From Candidatus Margulisiibacteriota bacterium (lineage in GTDB: Bacteria; Margulisbacteria; Riflemargulisbacteria; GWF2-39-127), in contig QKMY01000062.1 of NCBI GenBank assembly GCA_003242895.1, forward strand, positions 17,811 through 81,810: a DNA stretch of 64,000 nucleotides, given 5' to 3'. Made by a program: the position numbers and the translations under genes. The notes under the pieces were generated by a model that worked only from the letters and a program-made list of their open reading frames with translations, searched no databases and was not told the DNA's origin. Positions 17,364-28,100 of this stretch are shown in pieces (positions within the stretch are counted from its first letter, which is position 1; the number at the start of each line of letters is the position of its first letter).

Positions 17364-18100
17364 ATTTAAAAGGTAAAGTTGCAGTTGTAACAGGAAGTGG
17401 CCGTGGAATCGGGAAATCAATTGCGTTAAAACTGGCAAAAGCTGGAGCGGACGTAGTAATTAGTGATATTAACCTGGAAATTGCGCAAGCCACTGCTTCA
17501 GAAATCGAAAGCTTAGGCGTAAAAAGTATTGCTCTTAAATCAAATGTTGCCAATTCTGCCGATGTTGAAGAATTTTTCAAAGAAGTCTATACACAAATGG
17601 GAAAAGTTGATATATTAGTAAACAATGCTGGCATTACAAAAGATACTCTCATCATGAAAATGTCTGAAGATGAATGGGATGCAGTAATAAGCGTTAACCT
17701 AAAAGGTGTCTTTAACTGCACAAAAGCTGTTTACCGAAACATGATGAAGCAGAGATCAGGAAAAATCGTTAACATCGCATCAGTTGTGGGAATAACAGGG
17801 AACGCTGGACAGGCGAATTACTCCGCATCAAAAGCTGGAGTTATCGGTCTCACAAAAACAACCGCAAGAGAACTGGCATCTCGCGGGGTTAACGTAAACG
17901 CAGTAGCACCAGGTTTTATTGCTACAGATATGACAGATAAGTTATCTGATGAAGTTAAAGAAGCTGTAAATAAAAAAATCCCATTTGGTGAAATGGGTAC
18001 ACCAGAAGATATTGCTAATGCGGTATTGTTTTTAGCTTCTGAGGAGGCTAAATATATAACAGGACAAGTTCTTGTTGTAGATGGTGGCATGGTAATGTAA
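17360..18100 (+). CDS. fabG: 3-oxoacyl-ACP reductase
   Basis: A 246-residue short-chain dehydrogenase. NADPH-binding TGSGRGIG lies at 11-18, NNAG in LVNNAGITKDTL, and the catalytic Ser-Tyr-Lys in IASVVGITGNAGQANYSASK. The end ITGQVLVVDGGMVM is the usual FabG terminus. It reduces beta-ketoacyl-ACP in the elongation cycle. An in-frame GTG at 17351 is open but lies within the AAAAAGGAG ribosome site, so the ATG at 17360 is the start. Confidence 0.97.
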   Translation: MNLKGKVAVVTGSGRGIGKSIALKLAKAGADVVISDINLEIAQATASEIESLGVKSIALKSNVANSADVEEFFKEVYTQMGKVDILVNNAGITKDTLIMKMSEDEWDAVISVNLKGVFNCTKAVYRNMMKQRSGKIVNIASVVGITGNAGQANYSASKAGVIGLTKTTARELASRGVNVNAVAPGFIATDMTDKLSDEVKEAVNKKIPFGEMGTPEDIANAVLFLASEEAKYITGQVLVVDGGMVM

Positions 18101-18135
18101 TAGAATTTATAATATAGGTAATATAAAGGAGGTGA

Positions 18136-18384
<249 letters not shown>

Positions 18385-18406
18385 TAATTGTTTTATTAAC
18401 GCTATA

Positions 18407-18434
18407 ACGCGGATTTATATTGATAAATCCGCGT
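18407..18434 (+). promoter_or_regulatory. Perfect 12-base-pair hairpin between acpP and fabK
   Basis: ACGCGGATTTAT (18407-18418) and ATAAATCCGCGT (18423-18434) enclose a 4-base ATTG loop. There is no T-run after it, so it is more likely an RNA-stability or processing element that raises acpP expression over fabK/fabF than a full terminator. Confidence 0.6.
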
Positions 18435-18463
18435 ATGTTGAGTTTGCATAAAAGGATCAATTC

Positions 18464-19414
18464 ATGAATTTACCTCAATTAAAAATTGGTAATCTTGTTG
18501 CTGCGATACCCATAATCCAAGGGGGAATGGCGGTAAGAATATCTACTGCACCATTAGCAGCTGCAGTAGCAAATGCCGGTGGTATCGGCGTAATCGGTGG
18601 CTCAGGAATGGGCATCGAAGAACTAAAAGACCAAATAAAAAAAGCCAAAGAACTTGCACCAAATGGAATAATCGGCGTAAACATTATGTTCGTCGCAAGA
18701 GAATTCTTTCAATTAGTTGAAGCTGCTATTAGTAGCGGAGTTGACTTGATTATTACCGGAGCAGGATTTTCGCGAGATGTTTTCAAATATGGAGAGAAGT
18801 ACAAAATTCCAATAGTATCAATTGTTTCTTCAGTAAAAACAGCCATACTTGCAGAAAAATGCGGTGCAGATGCAATTATTGTTGAAGGAAAAGAAGCTGG
18901 TGGACACTTAGGGACTGATAGACCAATGCGAGAAGTTCTTACAGAAGTTCTTGAAGTTATCAAAGGATTACCAGTAATAGCTGCCGGAGGGATTACGAAT
19001 GGCACTGAAATTGCCGAGCTAATTAAAAAAGGCGCAGCAGGTGTGCAGATGGCCACACGTTTTGTACTTTCAAAAGAATGTGATGTTTCTGATAAATTCA
19101 AACAAATGTACCTTTCTGCAAATAAAGAAGACATCGTCGTTTTTCAAAGCCCTGTCGGATTACCTGGCAGAGCATTACGTAACAAATTCGTCTCAAAAGT
19201 CCTTGATGGATCGATTGAGTTTTTTAAATGTTCATACCAATGCATGAAAAAATGTTCTTTTAGATTTTGCATTATTGAATCACTTATAAATGCACAGAAA
19301 GGTGACATCGATAATGCAATTATTTTCTCTGGTGAGAATGTCTGGAAAATGAAAGAAATCCTTCCAGTAAAAGATATATTTTCACGACTTGTAAAAGAAG
19401 CGGAAGCAAATTAG
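18464..19414 (+). CDS. fabK: Enoyl-ACP reductase, FMN type (FabK)
   Basis: A 316-residue FabK/nitronate-monooxygenase fold protein that reduces enoyl-ACP using FMN and a nicotinamide cofactor. Visible: IIQGGMAVRISTAPLAAAVA, the GGIGVIGGSGM turn, GKEAGGHLGTDRP, and AAGGITNGTEIAELIKKGA with GVQMATRF, the FMN phosphate site. Its place between acpP and fabF is the usual one for FabK in Firmicutes-like operons. It is the only classical enoyl-ACP reductase in view; no FabI. It contains a cysteine-rich patch (SYQCMKKCSFRFC) near residue 262. Confidence 0.92.
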   Translation: MNLPQLKIGNLVAAIPIIQGGMAVRISTAPLAAAVANAGGIGVIGGSGMGIEELKDQIKKAKELAPNGIIGVNIMFVAREFFQLVEAAISSGVDLIITGAGFSRDVFKYGEKYKIPIVSIVSSVKTAILAEKCGADAIIVEGKEAGGHLGTDRPMREVLTEVLEVIKGLPVIAAGGITNGTEIAELIKKGAAGVQMATRFVLSKECDVSDKFKQMYLSANKEDIVVFQSPVGLPGRALRNKFVSKVLDGSIEFFKCSYQCMKKCSFRFCIIESLINAQKGDIDNAIIFSGENVWKMKEILPVKDIFSRLVKEAEAN

Positions 19415-19429
19415 AAGGGAACGGTTAGA

Positions 19430-20668
19430 ATGAAAAAAAGAGTAGTCATCACCGGACTAGGAACGGTAAACCCACTAGGAAATAACGTAAACACATATTG
19501 GGAAAACTTATGTGCAGGCAAAAGCGGAATTGATTTTGTCACACGCTTCGATGCGAGTGATTACACAACCAAAGTTGCCGGAGAAGTAAAAGGCTTTAAT
19601 CCTGAAGAATATCTGGAGAAAAAAGAAGCTCGCAGGATGTCAAGATTCATACAATTTGCAGTTGCAGCATCAAAACAGGCAGTTGCAGACTCAAATTTAG
19701 ACATCTCTAAAGATGCTGACAAAATCGGAGTTATTATCGGATCTGGCATCGGCGGCATAGAAGTACTTGAACAACAAGCATACGTTTTAAAGGATAAAGG
19801 CCCGAATAAATGTTCCCCTTTTATGGTTCCGATGATGATAGCAGATATGGCCGCAGGACAGGCTTCTATTTCGATCGGAGCAAAAGGCCCGAACTCATGC
19901 ACTGTCACCGCATGTGCTTCAGGAACTTACTCAATCGGTGATTCATATAATCTTATTCAAGATGGCAAAGCGGTAGCGATGGTAACAGGTGGAGCAGAAG
20001 CTGCGATTACCCCGTTAGCATTTGCTGGATTTTGTGCTGCGAGAACAATGTCAACCGTAACAGAGAATCCGCAAACAGCCTCAAAACCATTTGACCTCAA
20101 TAGGGATGGATTTGTTATGGGTGAAGGCAGCGGCATGCTGGTGCTCGAAGAACTTGAGCATGCACTTGCTCGCGGAGCAAAGATTTATGCAGAGATCGTT
20201 GGGTACGGGTCTTCAGGAGATGCCTTCCATATAACTGCTCCGGCAGATGATGGAGAAGGCGCATCCCGTGCTATGAAAGAAGCCTTAATTGATGCCAATA
20301 TAAAACCTGAAGTAATTGATTATATAAATGCACACGGGACATCCACAGAACTCAATGACAAATATGAAACAATGGCTATAAAAACTATTTTTGGAGCTCA
20401 TGCAAAAAATGTCACAATTAGTTCTACAAAATCAATGACTGGACACCTTCTAGGTGCTGCAGGTGCCATTGAAGCAGTAGCGCTAGCCTTAGTTATACAG
20501 GATAACATAATACCTCCTACAACCAATTATTCTACACCTGATCCATTATGTGACCTCAACTACACTCCCAACCAAAAAGCGTCAAAAACGGTAACGTATG
20601 CGATGTCGAATTCCTTTGGATTTGGTGGACATAACGGGGTTATTATTTTTAAAAAATATAGTAAGTAA
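19430..20668 (+). CDS. fabF: 3-oxoacyl-ACP synthase II
   Basis: A 412-residue FabF, the chain-elongating condensing enzyme. Cys162 in TACASGTYS, His302 in [11 protein letters not shown] and His339 in [13 protein letters not shown] form the catalytic triad. GAAGGGAACGG precedes the ATG. The last base of the stop codon is the first base of the rnhB start codon. No fabZ dehydratase gene is found anywhere in this operon. Confidence 0.97.
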   Translation: MKKRVVITGLGTVNPLGNNVNTYWENLCAGKSGIDFVTRFDASDYTTKVAGEVKGFNPEEYLEKKEARRMSRFIQFAVAASKQAVADSNLDISKDADKIGVIIGSGIGGIEVLEQQAYVLKDKGPNKCSPFMVPMMIADMAAGQASISIGAKGPNSCTVTACASGTYSIGDSYNLIQDGKAVAMVTGGAEAAITPLAFAGFCAARTMSTVTENPQTASKPFDLNRDGFVMGEGSGMLVLEELEHALARGAKIYAEIVGYGSSGDAFHITAPADDGEGASRAMKEALIDANIKPEVIDYINAHGTSTELNDKYETMAIKTIFGAHAKNVTISSTKSMTGHLLGAAGAIEAVALALVIQDNIIPPTTNYSTPDPLCDLNYTPNQKASKTVTYAMSNSFGFGGHNGVIIFKKYSK

Positions 20669-21294
20669 TGGCACGACAGTCCGCTGTTAATACAGCTATC
20701 GAGTACCAACTGAGAATCCAAGGCTATATCCAAGTAGCCGGAGTTGATGAAGCAGGTCGGGGTTCGATGGCTGGACCTGTTGTCGCAGCTGCTGTCATCT
20801 TACCTATTAACATTGACATCCCCCACCTCAATGACTCAAAACAGCTCAAACCGCAAAAACGCAATGTACTCTTCGATGAAATAAACAAAAAAGCAACAGC
20901 AATTGGAATAGGTATTGTCTGTCATAAACTGATAGACAAGCATAATATCCTGCAAGCAACTTTTATGGCGATGAAAAAGGCACTTGAAAGACTGCCCTTT
21001 AAGCCAAACTATGTCATAGTAGATGGAAACCGCGCAATCCCTGACCTCACAATTAAACAGCAAGCTATTGTTGGTGGAGATGGACAGTCCGCCAGTATTG
21101 CCGCTGCTTCAATAATCGCAAAAGTGACCAGAGACAGGATCATGGACAACATGCATAACAGGTATCCTCAATATGATTTCTTGTCGAATAAAGGGTATGG
21201 AACAGCAGCCCATCAAGAAGTCATTTTCACCCAAGGATTATCTCCTATCCATAGAAAAAGCTTCCAGATCAAAAAACAGCTGAAGTTATTCTAA
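20668..21294 (+). CDS. rnhB: Ribonuclease HII
   Basis: A 208-residue RNase HII, which removes RNA from RNA-DNA hybrids. Metal-binding Asp27-Glu28 sit in GVDEAGRGSMAGPVVAAAV, a further Asp in YVIVDGNRAIP, and AASIIAKVTRDRIM is typical. It overlaps the fabF stop by one base and precedes yraN, the common rnhB-yraN pair. Confidence 0.96.
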   Translation: MARQSAVNTAIEYQLRIQGYIQVAGVDEAGRGSMAGPVVAAAVILPINIDIPHLNDSKQLKPQKRNVLFDEINKKATAIGIGIVCHKLIDKHNILQATFMAMKKALERLPFKPNYVIVDGNRAIPDLTIKQQAIVGGDGQSASIAAASIIAKVTRDRIMDNMHNRYPQYDFLSNKGYGTAAHQEVIFTQGLSPIHRKSFQIKKQLKLF

Positions 21295-21304
21295 AAAGGA
21301 AATA

Positions 21305-21649
21305 ATGCCAAATAACAATAAAACTATCGGGGATACGGGAGAACACTTGGCGATAGATTATCTTAAAAAAGAAGGAATCTCTATCGTAACAACGAACTTT
21401 CATTCCCGTTATGGAGAAATTGATATCATAGCACTCGATAACGACACACTCTGTTTTATTGAAGTAAAAAATTATTCTCCGCGCAATTATATCTCGGTTT
21501 ACCATGCGATATCAAAACAAAAAAAGCAGAAAATCATCAAAACTGCTCGATACTATCTTTTAAAAAACCAGGTTACTTGCCCTTGCCGGTTTGACGCGTT
21601 ATTGATATCGGGAAAAGTGATAGAGTATATCAAAGGAGCCTTTTGTTGA
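21305..21649 (+). CDS. UPF0102 / YraN family nuclease-fold protein
   Basis: A 114-residue YraN-like protein. GDTGEHLAIDYLKKEG and YGEIDIIALDNDTLCFIEVKNYS carry the D...ExK pattern of the restriction-endonuclease fold. It probably acts in DNA recombination or repair, but its role is not settled. It is the last gene of the 11-kb operon and converges on the protease gene at 21668 with only 18 bases between; no terminator is obvious there. Confidence 0.9.
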   Translation: MPNNNKTIGDTGEHLAIDYLKKEGISIVTTNFHSRYGEIDIIALDNDTLCFIEVKNYSPRNYISVYHAISKQKKQKIIKTARYYLLKNQVTCPCRFDALLISGKVIEYIKGAFC

Positions 21650-21667
21650 TAAGCAGAGACACATAGA

Positions 21668-24070
21668 TTATCGCAATACTGAAATTTTTACCTTATTTAT
21701 GAGTTTTTTACCGTTACAAACTACTTTGATAACACCAAGGTAAACACCATTCTTAGCATAGGAGCCTGAATCGTCCCTACCGTCCCAGGTAAGTTCATAA
21801 TAGAGGTCAGCGACAATCGGGAATCCCTGCCGTAGGCAACCTTGTCCAATTTTATTACCATTCAGATCAAAAACCGACATTTCAACACTATCCGCTTGTT
21901 TCGTAAGTCGAAAGCCAACCCTCAGATAATCGGCTGTTTGATCTTTTGCAGGATTAAAAGGACTGGGATAAACCACCGCTTCAGAAGATTGGGCAGTAGG
22001 CCCGAGAAGGACTAAGTCATCTGATATACGTACCGCTCCGATCAGCGTTTGCGACAAGAGATTATTCTTGCCATCAATAGCTCCAACATAAATTGAATAG
22101 TGGCCGGCAGGCATGCTCAGCGGCAATAAAAACTGATAAAAACCACCTGAATGAGTTACCGTTCCGCTAGAAATACTCCCAGTAGCAACTACCTGTCCCA
22201 GGCTATTGTTTATGGTTATAGACATATCCACAATAGAACTAATCTCAACAACTGTGAGCAACAAATACCTACCCGCACTCATAATCGAGGGATTTTTCAT
22301 AGTCACTGCCGGTGGATCGATATCGTAGGTATAGACAGTCCGAACTGGTCCGGTTACAACATTTGCGGGATTCAAGTCACATACAACAATAAAATAGTTA
22401 AGGGAGGTTTCTATATCAAGTGCCGGAACAATGGCTTGAAAAAGAGGACTACCAGCACTAACCCGGCTCATAACTTCCTGCTTATAAGTATTCTCCGAAG
22501 CTGTTTTCCAAAACAATACAGTAGTTATATTTTCGGTCATTACAGGAGAAATATTGTCAACAATATTTGCTGTAATTATAATTGGGTTGAGAGGAAGGAA
22601 ATACGTTACCGACGATTCTGTCACCGTAGGTTTAACTGTGTCGGCAGCAATAAGAGCTCTCACAGGATTGATCCGGCCATTTCCAAAATATTTGTCCCAA
22701 TGCGGAGTACCCAGGTCATCGGCCGTCTGTTCCATAATTGATCTAATCTGTGCTCCGGTAAGGTCCGGGTTCGTCTGCTTCATGAGCGCTGCCAATCCTG
22801 CGACAATCGGCGTAGCTTGTGAAGTCCCGCTCAAATGCATATACTTCGCATTATCTGCTACAACAGGTGTATCACTTCCAATATAGGGAGTATAACCATT
22901 TGTGCCATACAAATGGGTTAAAGCAGAGAATATTCGGCTTCCAGGAGCCACCAGGTCCAAAGAGCTTCCATAATTACTAAAATCAGCCCGCGTAATTAGG
23001 TCTTGATTAAGAGCACCGACTGAAATAACTGCCGGAACTGCAGAAGGATATTCATAGTCTGCGAGCTCACCATCTCCTCCATCATTTCCGGCTGCCGCAA
23101 CTAAAACGATCCCGGCTGCAGACGCTTGGTTACAGGCATCTCTTATAACATTTTCTTCCTCACTCCAAAAAAAGCGGCTCCCGATACTCATATTAATCAC
23201 ATCAGCATGATTACTAATAGCAAACTGAATTGCACTAACCAGCATATCAGAAGTGCCTCCGTTAACGACCCAGGTACCATATTCAACAATAAGATCTGTG
23301 AACATCTTAATTGCCATAATCTTAGCATTAGTAGCTACCCCGACGCCTCCGATACCATTATTGCATACGGCAGCGATAATACCAGAAACATGGGTACCGT
23401 GCCCATCATAATCCATCGGATCATAATCGTTATAATAAGGATCATACCCATGATTCCCTTCTCCATCGGCCCACATATTGGCAGCCAGATCAGGATGGTT
23501 ATAATCTACACCGGTGTCAATTACTGCAACTATCGGGGAACCCTGTGCTGAAGCGATATCCCAGGCTGCAGAGATATTTAGCCCGAACAGATCATATTTA
23601 TCAGTGAAATTAAAATAAGGATCGTTAGGGATTGGTACTGGCTGTGATGAAAGGTGAACATAATAATTTGGCTCAGCGAACTCTGTCAAATTGGTCTTTT
23701 TTAGTTGCTCAACAACCTGGAGGACTGGGATCTCAGCATTAAAGGTTACCAGATAATATCTCTCGAAATGGCTTAAAATCTCAAGCAGCCGTAGCTTCGA
23801 CTCAAAAGATTTATAGCTGGTTACTCGCATCGATTGAGTATTCTGTCGCTTAATTATCTTTTTGATGCCCACATGTTTGTCTTGCTTTATAGCCATTTGA
23901 CTAAGGTTCCCATCAAGTACATGCAGTAGTTGTTCCGGAGCGATGGCAGCCTGTTTTAGTTTTACAATAACCTCACCTTCCTTATAGGGAAGGTGAGGTT
24001 GAGTTGCCTGCGCAGTATAACAAAATAAAAGGGAATTAATTAAACATACAGCGATTAAACGGATAAGCAT
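21668..24070 (-). CDS. Secreted subtilisin-like serine protease (S8) with FlgD-like C-terminal domain
   Basis: An 800-residue exported protease. Signal peptide 1-22, propeptide-like region to about 145, then the S8 domain. Catalytic Asp185 is in AVIDTGVDYNHPDL, His227 in GHGTHVSG, oxyanion Asn329 in AAAGNDGG and Ser417 in SGTSQATP. After it come two beta-rich modules and, from about residue 700, a region ending YPSPFNPAKDQTADYLRVGF...LTWDGRDDSGSYAKNGVYLG. This resembles FlgD Ig-like and type-9 secretion tail domains. A -10 sequence lies just 6 bases before the ATG, with no ribosome site, so the message may be leaderless. Confidence 0.93.
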   Translation of the reverse strand: MLIRLIAVCLINSLLFCYTAQATQPHLPYKEGEVIVKLKQAAIAPEQLLHVLDGNLSQMAIKQDKHVGIKKIIKRQNTQSMRVTSYKSFESKLRLLEILSHFERYYLVTFNAEIPVLQVVEQLKKTNLTEFAEPNYYVHLSSQPVPIPNDPYFNFTDKYDLFGLNISAAWDIASAQGSPIVAVIDTGVDYNHPDLAANMWADGEGNHGYDPYYNDYDPMDYDGHGTHVSGIIAAVCNNGIGGVGVATNAKIMAIKMFTDLIVEYGTWVVNGGTSDMLVSAIQFAISNHADVINMSIGSRFFWSEEENVIRDACNQASAAGIVLVAAAGNDGGDGELADYEYPSAVPAVISVGALNQDLITRADFSNYGSSLDLVAPGSRIFSALTHLYGTNGYTPYIGSDTPVVADNAKYMHLSGTSQATPIVAGLAALMKQTNPDLTGAQIRSIMEQTADDLGTPHWDKYFGNGRINPVRALIAADTVKPTVTESSVTYFLPLNPIIITANIVDNISPVMTENITTVLFWKTASENTYKQEVMSRVSAGSPLFQAIVPALDIETSLNYFIVVCDLNPANVVTGPVRTVYTYDIDPPAVTMKNPSIMSAGRYLLLTVVEISSIVDMSITINNSLGQVVATGSISSGTVTHSGGFYQFLLPLSMPAGHYSIYVGAIDGKNNLLSQTLIGAVRISDDLVLLGPTAQSSEAVVYPSPFNPAKDQTADYLRVGFRLTKQADSVEMSVFDLNGNKIGQGCLRQGFPIVADLYYELTWDGRDDSGSYAKNGVYLGVIKVVCNGKKLINKVKISVLR

Positions 24071-24076
24071 ACTCTA

Positions 24077-24105
24077 ATTATATCATCCCTATTATCGACA
24101 CTCAA
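24077..24105 (-). promoter_or_regulatory. Promoter of the subtilisin gene, possibly leaderless
   Basis: On the minus strand TTGAGT (24100-24105), a 17-base spacer and a perfect TATAAT (24077-24082). Transcription would start at about the A of the ATG (24070). Confidence 0.6.
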
Positions 24106-24123
24106 CTTTGTACATGGTATAAT
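24095..24123 (+). promoter_or_regulatory. Promoter of the lactate/malate dehydrogenase gene
   Basis: TCGACA (24095-24100), 17 bases, TATAAT (24118-24123). It overlaps the back of the divergent protease promoter, so both cannot easily be occupied at once. The transcript has a leader of about 95 bases. Confidence 0.6.
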
Positions 24124-24223
24124 GTAAATTCAATAAATGTGCATAGAGAGTTATTAGGGATTGGTTGCTCTATGATAGCACTCTTTGTTAGCAATCAATA
24201 CTAAAACGGAGGTACCTATAAGA

Positions 24224-25144
24224 ATGAAAGTAAGTATTGTAGGCTGTGGTCATTTTGGTAGTATCTTAGCATATACCCTGTTTTTAAGAAATTTTCTGGA
24301 TGAAATCACACTCATTGATGAAGACATTAACAAGGCAACGAGAACCGCTTACGATCTCAATCAAGCCTCTCCGATTGTCGGTTCAACAAAGGTATTTTCA
24401 GGTGGCTTCGAAAAGCTCATCGACGCGGATATCGTTGTCATAGCAGCAGGAATTAGAAGAAAAGAAGGAGATTCCCGCCTTGACTTATCATATCAGAATT
24501 ATCCTATTGTACAGGATATTACAGAAAAAATCGCCGAATACAACACGAAATGTATTCTCATAGTTGCTACTAATCCGGTAGATATTATGACATATGTAGC
24601 GCTTAAAGTCTCCGGATTCCCAAAGGAACGAGTTATTGGACTGGGAACACTTAATGACATGATCAGAATGAGGTATTTTATAGCATCAAAGCTTCAACTC
24701 AACCCTCGGGATATTAATCTCATTATTATTGGGGAACATGGAGATTCCATGGTACCGTTATTTTCATCAGCTAATGTTGCCGGAATCCCCTTAAACAAAA
24801 TAATAGGATTCGATGACCTCATAAAAAAAGAAGTTATAGAAAAAACCAGAAAAAGCGGAGAAAAAATAATTTCATTGGGAGGTTCTCCGTCATATGCTCC
24901 AGCCACTGCAGCAACCCTGCTCATAGAAAACATAGCTTTCAATTCAAAAAACATTGTTCCGGTTTCTACCTTTTCTTCAAATATCTATGAAATCGAGAAC
25001 ATTTGCCTTAGCTTGCCTGCAAGAGTTGGCAGCAAAGGAATTGAGGAAATATTAGTTCCGTCACTCAATGAAGACGAATTGACCCTATTGCATCATTCTT
25101 ACGAAACATTGCAGAAAGAAATTGATAAGCTATTTAAAAATTAA
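24224..25144 (+). CDS. Lactate/malate dehydrogenase family protein
   Basis: A 306-residue NAD-dependent 2-hydroxyacid dehydrogenase. NAD site VGCGHFGS near residue 6, active His in GEHGDSMVP, Asp and Arg in GTLNDMIRMRY (where GTxLDxxRxR is usual). The substrate loop reads AAGIRRKEGDSRLDL. At the place where lactate enzymes have Gln and malate enzymes Arg, this has Arg, favouring oxaloacetate/malate, though the rest of the loop is lactate-like. Start: the ATG at 24224 has GGAGG 11 bases before it; an upstream TTG frame extends to 24185 but lacks one. Its end overlaps the convergent barrel gene by 11 bases. Confidence 0.85.
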   Translation: MKVSIVGCGHFGSILAYTLFLRNFLDEITLIDEDINKATRTAYDLNQASPIVGSTKVFSGGFEKLIDADIVVIAAGIRRKEGDSRLDLSYQNYPIVQDITEKIAEYNTKCILIVATNPVDIMTYVALKVSGFPKERVIGLGTLNDMIRMRYFIASKLQLNPRDINLIIIGEHGDSMVPLFSSANVAGIPLNKIIGFDDLIKKEVIEKTRKSGEKIISLGGSPSYAPATAATLLIENIAFNSKNIVPVSTFSSNIYEIENICLSLPARVGSKGIEEILVPSLNEDELTLLHHSYETLQKEIDKLFKN

Positions 25145-28100
25145 TAGCGACGTTTCCTAAAAGTGACCATAAGTAATAATTCTTACTGCTATTATTCTGA
25201 ATATAGTCCTTCGATTCTACCAGGATGGCAGAAAGGTTGATCTTGATATTATTAACGACTTCCTTAACCAGCAGTCCATTAATAGGCACAAGGATTTCCA
25301 AATCAATTTTCCCTTCCTGTTCAAGGTAATTTTGACGACTTATGACAGTGTCCTCCGTATTACCTCCGGTACTTATGTCCTTTTGTTGTTGAGCTTCATT
25401 CGTATTTGTTCCCCAGACCGTATTTCGTTTATAGGTTGCAGTTCCCTTAACATTGTTGATTTGAAACGGCACATAATCAAGCGTTAATAGCGACCGGAAC
25501 CCCTTTACGGAAGGCTTCCCCTTCTCAGATATAAAATCGAAATAATGATTGTACCCAAGGGTCATTTTACCAATATTTACGCGGAACATCTGATATATGA
25601 TTTTGTCGCACCCGATAATCGCTCCAGGAACAATAGAATATTTTTTATAGAACAAATTGTTAAATGTGGCAGGCATTTCCTGCCTGTTTTCTTCATATCG
25701 AGAGTAAATACCGGACATTTTAAAATCGACATTAGAAATCGCAGCCCACTGCAAACCGGTTAAATATTCCTCATTTTTCGTAGCTTTTCTTTTTGAAAAA
25801 TCATTCAGGACCTCTCCAGAAGACAGATTCTCCGTAGTATTCCTATTTTCCCATTCCTTTCGGGAATTACCAGTCCAGGATGTTTCTAAGGTCAGATTCG
25901 TTATCAAAGGCATCAGCATATTCACTTTTTTTGTCTCATCGCTATTCCTCACCGTATCATTGGTCTTATCGGTTCTCTGCGTAATAATAAAATTATCAAT
26001 TTTGTCATATAAATAGGAGGATTTAACAGTTCGAAAGGGAACTACATTATAGAGCATTTTCGTTCTAAAAGTATTGGATACACTCCGGCTTTGTTCAGTA
26101 CTTTCGACAATTGATAGATTCTGAGAAGGATAGTACCGCTTATCAACTACAGTTTTTTCTTCAGAATTCTCAACCACATATGAAAGGTCCGAGTCTCCCA
26201 AAGTAAGCATATCCATGACAGAAATCCCGGTAAGCCCTGTCAGACCTATTTCCGGCAATTTAATATAAAGATCATTCTTCTGAGAAAATTTAGGTTTATC
26301 TGTAGTAACAGTGTTCGAGGTAGCGTATTTCAAGACCAGTTGATGCTCCTTATTAGATTCTTGAGCATAACTATTATTATATCGAATATTTGGCAGTGGG
26401 GTAAACAAATAGGAATAGCTAAAACCTTTACCGCTGCTATCTGTCATATTTGCCGAAGCATCCTGGACTATATAACTACGATAATGAGATTTATTGTTGC
26501 TTTGAGAGATATTGTTCAGTGCAACCCAGCTAACAGGAGAAAAAGAAGATATATCATATTGATTTGAATTATAGTTGCGCAAAATATTCCCATTACTCTC
26601 TTCACTGTCAGAGCCTCTTCCATTATACCTGCACCTGAGCCCGTAAGGACTTAATTGTAGCGAATAAGTCCGGTTATTTGATATCTTCCCTTTCTGGCTG
26701 AGTGCCAGTCCATCCTGCTCCGAATGATCTTCCTGATACTGAGCTCTCAAATGTTTGAACATATCTATTTCCCATTGCGGGGTATAAATAACCGAATAGC
26801 TGGTATCTTTCAGTTCATATTTATCTCTATTTGTAGAAACTGCTTCGCCTTGAACATTATAAGAAGAGATATAATCGACATTCGTTATCTTTATTTTCCC
26901 TTCGAGACTAATACTGCCAAACCAGCTTGACTGTAATGCTGTACCATAATACCTTCGCCTATCGGAACTCAAAGCTAAAGCACGACCTTCATCACGAGCA
27001 TATACTTTTGAAAAACCATACTCCGATTGCAAATTCACATTGTTCACCGGAATAAAGGTATTTTTTATTTCCCATACCTTCGTTGTATTTAATTGATTCT
27101 GATATTTATCCACATAGCCTGTTTCTTTTTCATTTTCTATATAAGCTATTTTAGTTGACAGGTACTCAGGACCAAAGGTAACTTTAATGCCTTTTTCAGC
27201 ACTTCGATCATCTATTGTATGAGTATTCTCAGTAATAGCAGGAACAAGGAGTTTGTCCGTCACATCTGTAACCATATTGATATATCCATCCGCAAAAAGC
27301 CATGGCGCTGGAGAAAAAACTGCACCGTATTTATCTTCTCTGGTTACCCTATAAATTGGATCCCCTTGCAATTCTCCGGATTGCGTTTTGGTTTCTTTCT
27401 TATCGTAATACACGTCAGTACTGCTAAGGACCTTGTATTTAATATTGACTCTCCATTGGGTACTGCCGACGGGAACTTTCATAGTATTTGTACCGGCATA
27501 CGGGGTAAAACTCTTATCTACCGAGCTATACTCACCGGTTAGCGATAACTTATCATCAGTGTAGGTAGTATCCAGCTGTGCTGCGACACCCTTGTCCACA
27601 TTACGTTTCTTAGTTCCTGAAGCTGCTTGAGTGTAATAATCATAATAAATACGGTAATTATCCTGAGCGTTTGGCGCAAATCCAATAAACTTAAGCTCTC
27701 CCTTAGCATAATTAATGTAATAATCCATACCTGGCTCCAGGCTTTTACGAACCCCATCTTTAGAAAACCATTCGGAACCTTTCACAATATCGGGATGGGG
27801 TAGCTGATAGGTAGAATTATATTGTCCGGTCCCATTGATTGTAGCGCCCACGCTATTCGACTCGATTCCGCGCTCAAACTCTCTCGTACTATATGCGGCA
27901 TCTAAATTGACTCTTATTCGATCATCGAAATTCATATGTACATCGGTTGCAACAATATCGTGCTGGAAGAACCCCGGATCAGCAGCATCCCGGATCACAT
28001 AACTATATTTTACCTCAAAAACATCGTCCTCACTAAGAGCATAACCGTACCATATACCATCCTCTGGAGATTGATATCTTTTGTAGATAACAACACCTAT

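Noticed and set aside
22151..22741. 196-residue plus-strand frame
   Set aside because: Antisense to the subtilisin gene, low-complexity Ile/Asn/Arg composition.
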